Shown in pieces: positions 59,827-64,000 of a stretch of DNA of 64,000 bases. Positions within the stretch are counted from its first letter, which is position 1. Each line of letters opens with the position of its first letter. Source of the DNA: Flavobacteriales bacterium (GTDB lineage: Bacteria > Bacteroidota > Bacteroidia > UBA10329); NCBI GenBank assembly GCA_021739695.1, contig JAIPBM010000001.1:124001-188000 (forward strand), written 5' to 3'. The translations under genes were made by a program, and so were the position numbers. The notes beneath the pieces were generated by a model. That model ran no database searches and had not been told where the DNA came from. It saw only the letters and a list, made by a program, of their open reading frames with translations.

Positions 59827-60684
59827 TTAATCAATGCCTTCTTCTCCAACCTTTTTACCTGCCTGATAAACGATGGTTTTGACGACTTTGCCGTTTTCGT
59901 ATACATAAACCTTACCGTCAATCAATTTCTTGTCCTTGAAGGTTCCTTCCTTTGAAACCGTTCCGTCTGCATTCATCAACTTGTTGAATCCGTCCACAAA
60001 TTCGCCTTTACCAAGTTGCTTCGGAGCTGGTTTTCCAGAATATTTCTTGATGTTTTCGTCAAAAGCTTTCCCTTCAACCAAATTCACCGTTTTATCAGGA
60101 ATAACGTTTCCACCATCAAAGTAGCGCTTGGCCTTGATGGATCCATTCTCGTAATATTCTACCAACTCGCCAGCCTCTTTTCCTCCTTTCCAGTCTCCGA
60201 TATATTGTAGCATTCCGTTTTCGTGGAAGTACAGCTGCTGTCCTTCGCGCTTGCCTGATGAGTTGTAACTCCAATCGTACTTAAGCACGCCATTTTCGTA
60301 GTAATATTTATACTGTCCTGCCCAACGATTCATTTGCCAAATTCCTTCTTCCTGAATCTGTCCGGTTCGGTAATAGATCTTTGCATAACCGTTGGCAATG
60401 TTGTTGGCGAAAGTCAATTCGTGCTTCTTATTTCCGTTCGGATAGTATTTGGTCCAAACACCTGTCTTCTTATTGTCCACGTATAGACCTTCCTCTACCA
60501 ACTGGTTGGTTTCGTAGCCTTGATACTTTCCATCATCATTATAGACCTTCCACCAACCTTGTTTTTGGTTGTTGGAATCTTTGGCATTGATCGTATCGCC
60601 ACTGGCAGACTGTGACGACTGCGCACTGGTTACCATAAAAGTGGTCAGTAGAAAAATGTAAGTGAGTAAACTTTTCGCCTGCAT
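59827..60684 (-). CDS. Exported MORN-like repeat protein (YwqK family)
   Basis: A 285-residue protein with a signal peptide (1-21). At least six repeats of about 23 residues follow a G-x-x-x-Y-Y-x-N-G-x pattern, for example GVWTKYYPNGNK, GQYKYYYENGVLK, GQQLYFHENGMLQ and GELVEYYENGSIK, typical of MORN_2/YwqK proteins. Automated labels as a toxin-antitoxin component are not supported: no toxin gene is adjacent and the protein is exported. A scaffold or surface-binding role is possible. It precedes the divergent siaC-like gene. Confidence 0.8.
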   Translation of the reverse strand: MQAKSLLTYIFLLTTFMVTSAQSSQSASGDTINAKDSNNQKQGWWKVYNDDGKYQGYETNQLVEEGLYVDNKKTGVWTKYYPNGNKKHELTFANNIANGYAKIYYRTGQIQEEGIWQMNRWAGQYKYYYENGVLKYDWSYNSSGKREGQQLYFHENGMLQYIGDWKGGKEAGELVEYYENGSIKAKRYFDGGNVIPDKTVNLVEGKAFDENIKKYSGKPAPKQLGKGEFVDGFNKLMNADGTVSKEGTFKDKKLIDGKVYVYENGKVVKTIVYQAGKKVGEEGID

Positions 60685-60786
60685 ATCAATCTTCTCTCGT
60701 TGGGAGGTTTATACTCTCTAAACAATATTTTGTTCCAAGTCGTTTATCGAATTCTAGCGAGACATCTCTTTATCTCGAACGATTCT

Positions 60787-60794
60787 TACATTTG
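60787..60794 (+). promoter_or_regulatory. Promoter -7 box of the SiaC-like gene
   Basis: TACATTTG, an exact TAnnTTTG match, 8 nt before the ATG at 60803. Confidence 0.5.
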
Positions 60795-60802
60795 AGAAGC
60801 CT

Positions 60803-61186
60803 ATGGAAAAATGGATAATTGAATCTTCTGACCGCAGTCCAAGTGTGGTTTTAGATAGACAGGAATCAATATTAAAGATTGACGGCAGGTCTTATCCTGA
60901 AGAAGGAATGGATTTTTTCGATCCTATTATTCTCCGCTTCAGAACCTTACAAGATTCTGAAAGTCCTATTCGTACGGTTCATATCAGATTGGAGTATTAC
61001 AATTCTGCCACAACAAAGGCCATTGCAGAGCTGCTTACTTCACTTGTTAAGGCAACTCAAAGAGGCTTTGAGACCAAGGTAATTTGGGAGTACGAAGAAG
61101 ATGATGACGGTATTTTAGAGGATATCGACATGTTCATCGAAACCTTTGACCTGAAATTTGAGATCCGCTATACGGAATTCAAATAA
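60803..61186 (+). CDS. SiaC-like regulatory phosphoprotein (DUF1987)
   Basis: A 127-residue protein of the DUF1987/SiaC family. The signature YYNSATTKAIAELL at 65-78 holds the residues (Ser68, Thr70, Thr71) around the site phosphorylated in Pseudomonas SiaC. The C-terminal WEYEEDDDGILEDIDMF segment is also family-typical. In characterised systems a SpoIIE-type phosphatase (SiaA) and a kinase (SiaB) set its state and it acts on a diguanylate cyclase. No kinase is beside it; a membrane SpoIIE phosphatase occurs at 27818. It ends 8 bases inside the convergent threonine dehydrogenase gene. Confidence 0.82.
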   Translation: MEKWIIESSDRSPSVVLDRQESILKIDGRSYPEEGMDFFDPIILRFRTLQDSESPIRTVHIRLEYYNSATTKAIAELLTSLVKATQRGFETKVIWEYEEDDDGILEDIDMFIETFDLKFEIRYTEFK

Positions 61187-62135
61187 GTTGATGGCTCAAA
61201 TGGCCGATCATATCGGCTGTCATCATTTCCAACGAATAATCGTTTTTCCATCCCCAATCATTTCGGGCATCGGTATCGTCTATTGAACCGGGCCATCCGT
61301 CAGCAATTGCTTGTCTGAAATCGGGTTTGTATGAAATAGAAAAATCAGGAATGTGACGTTGAATTTGCAGCGCAATTTCGGCCGGAGTAAAATCTACTCC
61401 AGAAATGTTGTAGCTAGAACGAATCTTGACCTTTTCGCTTTCAGCTTCCATAATGCCGATTGTGGCTTTTATGGCGTCCGGCATATACATCATAGGTAAT
61501 CGGGTGTTTTCAGACAGAAAACACTCGAACGATTGACCGGCAACGGCTTTGTGAAAAATATCAACTGCATAGTCAGTTGTTCCTCCGCCCGGATTGCTTT
61601 TGTAACCGATAAGTCCAGGATAGCGAAGACTTCGCACATCTACGCCATAGCGATGGTGATAATAATCGCACCATCTTTCGCCAGCCAATTTGCTGATACC
61701 GTAAACCGTTGTAGGTTCGGTAATGGTTGATTGAGGCGTATTCAGTTTAGGTGTATTTGGACCAAAAACGGCAATAGAGCTTGGCCAATAAACCTTGTCT
61801 ATCAACCCTTCTTTGGCCATTTCCAGCACATACAAAAGCCCGTACATATTCAAATTCCACGCAGGCATGACCTTTTGTTCGGCAGTAGCCGAAAGCAGTG
61901 CTGCAAGCAAATAGATCTGACCAATGTTGTATTGAACTACCAATTGGTGCAAACGGTCGCGGTCCATTACATCAAGCAACTCGAATGGGCCGCTTTCCTT
62001 CACTTCTTGCGATGCTGTTTTGAGGTCGGAGGCAACAACATTTTTACTGCCGTAAATTGAGCGAAGCTCCATTACGAGTTCGGTACCGATCTGGCCCGAA
62101 GCTCCAATCACCAAAATGCCTTTTTTCTTTGTCAT
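61179..62135 (-). CDS. SDR-type L-threonine 3-dehydrogenase
   Basis: NAD-dependent oxidation of L-threonine to 2-amino-3-oxobutyrate, which is then cleaved to glycine. The 318 residues form an extended short-chain dehydrogenase: Rossmann motif GASGQIG at 11-17, Ser in WPSSIAVFG near 118, and Tyr145/Lys149 in YGISK. The segments GPNTPK and RSLRYPGLIGYKSNPGGGTTDYAV are characteristic of the epimerase-like TDH group rather than the zinc alcohol dehydrogenase type. No kbl gene is adjacent. The RidA gene is divergent, 116 bp away. Confidence 0.9.
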   Translation of the reverse strand: MTKKKGILVIGASGQIGTELVMELRSIYGSKNVVASDLKTASQEVKESGPFELLDVMDRDRLHQLVVQYNIGQIYLLAALLSATAEQKVMPAWNLNMYGLLYVLEMAKEGLIDKVYWPSSIAVFGPNTPKLNTPQSTITEPTTVYGISKLAGERWCDYYHHRYGVDVRSLRYPGLIGYKSNPGGGTTDYAVDIFHKAVAGQSFECFLSENTRLPMMYMPDAIKATIGIMEAESEKVKIRSSYNISGVDFTPAEIALQIQRHIPDFSISYKPDFRQAIADGWPGSIDDTDARNDWGWKNDYSLEMMTADMIGHLSHQLI

Positions 62136-62157
62136 TCGTTGCGTGTTCGCAGGTGGG

Positions 62158-62165
62158 CAAATGTA
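62158..62165 (-). promoter_or_regulatory. Promoter -7 box of the threonine dehydrogenase gene
   Basis: TACATTTG on the minus strand, an exact TAnnTTTG match, 22 nt before the start. Paired with the divergent RidA box. Confidence 0.5.
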
Positions 62166-62225
62166 TCATTTTTCGAAGCCTGAAACGGAACACGAACAGT
62201 TCCAATTTGCTTTGGAAGTGGTGTT

Positions 62226-62233
62226 TATATTTG
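62226..62233 (+). promoter_or_regulatory. Promoter -7 box of the RidA gene
   Basis: TATATTTG, an exact TAnnTTTG match, 18 nt before the ATG at 62252. It excludes a longer reading that begins at 62057. Confidence 0.5.
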
Positions 62234-62251
62234 GGCAAAATTGCGAGAGAA

Positions 62252-62668
62252 ATGAGTGCTTCAAAATTTGATTCGAACCGTGCGCCAGAACCTGTTGGCC
62301 TTTATCCGCATGCCCGAAAGGTCGGCCAACTGTTGTTCCTTTCTGGAGTTGGGCCACGAGAGCGCGGAACCAAACAAATTCCTGGAGTGGAATTGGATGA
62401 GGGCGGAAATATTCTCTCTTACGATATTGAGAAACAGTGCCATTCGGTATTCAATAATGTGCGAATGATACTGGAAGATGCTGGTTCGAGTTGGGATCAA
62501 ATTGTTGATGTAACGGTTTTCCTGACCAACATGAAAGATGATTTCAAGACATACAACCGTGTTTATGCGGAATATTTCAAGGATAATTTGCCTTGCCGTA
62601 CTACGGTTGAGATAAACTGTTTGCCAACTCCGATAGGAATTGAGCTGAAGGTGATTGCGACTGTTTAG
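62252..62668 (+). CDS. RidA family protein, possibly 2-aminomuconate deaminase-like
   Basis: A 138-residue YjgF/RidA fold protein, a trimeric enamine/imine deaminase. From the ATG at 62252 it starts MSASKFDSNRAPEPVGLYPHARKV. The conserved arginine lies in CRTTVEI near residue 117. The opening LFLSGVGPRERG and IPGVELDEGGN segment resemble the 2-aminomuconate deaminase branch of tryptophan breakdown more than housekeeping RidA. Neither assignment is firm. Divergence from threonine dehydrogenase also fits a role in removing reactive enamines. A longer reading from 62057 crosses the neighbouring gene start and was rejected. Confidence 0.85.
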   Translation: MSASKFDSNRAPEPVGLYPHARKVGQLLFLSGVGPRERGTKQIPGVELDEGGNILSYDIEKQCHSVFNNVRMILEDAGSSWDQIVDVTVFLTNMKDDFKTYNRVYAEYFKDNLPCRTTVEINCLPTPIGIELKVIATV

Positions 62669-62683
62669 TCGGCTAGCGCGCTT

Positions 62684-62800
62684 GCGTTAAGGATGGAAGC
62701 GGCATCCTTTTTTCTGACCTCCGCCATCGACTGCGCTCAGGCATCGGCCAGAAAAAAGATATAGCGGACAGCCTGACCCCGATCTTTATCGGGGAAACGC
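62684..62800 (+). repeat. Structured intergenic element, copy B
   Basis: An outer stem GCGTT/AACGC, then GGATGGAAGCGGCATCC, a 10-bp stem CTTTTTTCTG/CAGAAAAAAG with a GC-rich loop, core AGCGGACAGCCTGACC, and a CCCCGAT/ATCGGGG hairpin; CCCAAA follows. It is placed 15 bp after the RidA stop and before the convergent pyruvate kinase stop, filling that 153-bp gap. Confidence 0.65.
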
Positions 62801-62821
62801 CCAAACAGAATCAATCATAGA

Positions 62822-64000
62822 TCAATTGACCATGCTCAATTTCATCATGTTTGATTGCCCGCGTTCGGTAATTGGCATGCTGGCAATGTTGATGACGAGG
62901 TCGCCTTCTTTTACGAGGCCTTCGCGTTTGAGGCGCAGTTTGAGGTCGGCAATGGTGTGATCGGTGCTTACGTATTTATCGTAAAAGAAGCCGCGAACGC
63001 CCCAAACGAGGCTGAGCATGTTGAGTATGGATCGATTGTCGGTGAAAACGAAGACGTTTGCTTTTGGCCGATAACTGGCAATTTTGAATGCCGTGTAGCC
63101 CGAATTTGTCATTGTGATGATTCCTTTTGCATCTGACTGTTCGGCCAAGCTGACGGACGTTTGGCAAATGGCATCGGTGATGGTGCGGTCGATGCTGGCA
63201 ATGTGATTCACTTTTCTGTAGTAGATGTCGCCTTTGTTCTCTAAATGGCGGATGATGCTGTACATGGCTTTGATAACCATTGTTGGATGATCTCCAACGC
63301 TGGTCTCGCCACTCAGCATAAGTGCATCGGCACCATCGAGAACAGAATTTGCCACATCGTTCACTTCGGCCCGAGTTGGTGCCGGATTGGTGATCATGCT
63401 TTCCATCATTTGCGTGGCAATGATGACCGGCTTCGATTCGTTGAGGCATTTTTTGACGATCTGCTTCTGAACAACGGGAACTTCTTGCATTGGAATTTCC
63501 ACACCCAGATCGCCACGTGCCACCATCACAGCATCTGTTTCGCGAATGATGTTATTGAGGTCTTTAACAGCTTCTGGCTTCTCAATTTTGGCGACCACTT
63601 TGGCTGTTCCGTTGTGCTTTTTGATAAGTTCTTTCAGTTCAATAACATCTTCAGCCTTCCGGACAAACGAAAGTCCAATCCATTCTACATTGTGCTGCAG
63701 GGCAAATTCCAGATCGGCAATATCCTTCTCCGTCAAACAAGGCATTGAGATCTTTGTGTTCGGAAGGTTGACTCCTTTTCTGGATTCCATCATTCCGCCA
63801 TGCTCAACCGATGCGGTAACCTCCGTTTTTCGGTCGGTTCCAGTTACCTGTAAGATCAGTTTTCCATCGTTGATCAGAATGGTGTCGCCTTCTGCCACAT
63901 CTTTCGGAAACTCGGGATAAGAGAGATAGACTTTCTGTGCCGTGCCAACACATTTTTTTGTGGTGATAGTGATCTGATGTCCGCTCCTTATCTCCACTCC
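62822..64000 (-). CDS. pyk: Pyruvate kinase, N-terminus outside the window
   Basis: Makes pyruvate and ATP from phosphoenolpyruvate in glycolysis. About 392 codons are present and the frame is open to the right edge, so the N-terminal catalytic strand and start are missing; the GTG at 63997 is internal. Visible signatures are AKIEKPEAV, MVARGDLGVEIP, ATQMMESMI and NPAPTRAEVNDVANSVLDGADALMLSGETSVG. The C-terminal allosteric domain follows (about 270 to the end), with TMTNSGYTAFKIASYRP. It is convergent with RidA. Confidence 0.95.
   Translation of the reverse strand, partial: GVEIRSGHQITITTKKCVGTAQKVYLSYPEFPKDVAEGDTILINDGKLILQVTGTDRKTEVTASVEHGGMMESRKGVNLPNTKISMPCLTEKDIADLEFALQHNVEWIGLSFVRKAEDVIELKELIKKHNGTAKVVAKIEKPEAVKDLNNIIRETDAVMVARGDLGVEIPMQEVPVVQKQIVKKCLNESKPVIIATQMMESMITNPAPTRAEVNDVANSVLDGADALMLSGETSVGDHPTMVIKAMYSIIRHLENKGDIYYRKVNHIASIDRTITDAICQTSVSLAEQSDAKGIITMTNSGYTAFKIASYRPKANVFVFTDNRSILNMLSLVWGVRGFFYDKYVSTDHTIADLKLRLKREGLVKEGDLVINIASMPITERGQSNMMKLSMVN

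Noticed and set aside
59827-60684. Antitoxin label for the YwqK-like protein
   Set aside because: It has a signal peptide, MORN-like repeats and no toxin gene beside it.

Overview
The window looks like a chromosome segment of a Bacteroidota bacterium, probably in or near the Flavobacteriales. Three features point there. Several secreted proteins carry type IX secretion (T9SS) sorting tails, there is a GldM gene, and one envelope cluster joins NadK, two DUF6089-like barrels, UppS, BamA and two Skp proteins. Promoter-like TAnnTTTG/TAnnTTCG boxes lie just upstream of many genes and Shine-Dalgarno motifs are weak, both typical of this phylum. I saw no rRNA, tRNA, CRISPR array, transposase, integrase or phage genes.

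Region by region. 1-5.8 kb: the start of an adenylylsulfate kinase gene (minus strand), then deoC, an active aldehyde dehydrogenase, a small GxxExxY cassette bounded by inverted repeats, a non-catalytic aldehyde dehydrogenase half, and an SLC13 permease. 5.8-10.4 kb: a complete cyanophycin cycle of synthetase, cyanophycinase and isoaspartyl dipeptidase. 10.5-16 kb: an inverted-repeat element, cysQ, a phosphopantetheinyl transferase, two hydrolase-like proteins, a 52-residue Cys-rich protein, an acetyltransferase and a fatty acid desaturase. 16-21.3 kb: an operon of RND-type exporter, RfbA, nucleotide-sugar epimerase and polyprenyl diphosphate synthase. 21.3-23.6 kb: a two-gene islet between two copies of the 3' end of a small gene. 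23.6-29.2 kb: sucA-sucB and a membrane SpoIIE-type phosphatase. 29.2-34.6 kb (minus): YkgJ, a T9SS-tailed thioredoxin, an Nfu-type Fe-S protein and a giant glycine-rich T9SS protein. 34.7-36.1 kb: gamma carbonic anhydrase and MurI. 36.3-45.5 kb (minus): the outer-membrane and cell-wall biogenesis cluster. 45.6-50.6 kb: PdxJ, a hydrolase, an ECF sigma factor with a small membrane protein, GldM, and a papain-like lipoprotein. 50.7-64 kb: Tex, a second giant glycine-rich T9SS protein, an OmpA lipoprotein, PAP2 phosphatase, a MORN-like protein, a SiaC-like protein, threonine dehydrogenase, RidA and pyruvate kinase (cut by the window end).

How the genes fit together. CysC, CysQ and possibly the SLC13 permease are sulfate-assimilation functions, and the cyanophycin store/release cassette sits between them. 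DeoC plus the paired aldehyde dehydrogenases form a deoxyribose-phosphate/acetaldehyde route. The 36-45 kb cluster couples undecaprenyl carrier synthesis to outer-membrane protein assembly. GldM and the sorting-tailed proteins belong to T9SS export.

The least explained material is a three-copy family of intergenic elements with apparently covarying stems (48.07, 57.03 and 62.68 kb), the GxxExxY inverted-repeat cassette, the islet between 54-bp repeats, and the two paralogous glycine-rich beta-helix proteins that end in different T9SS sorting domains.
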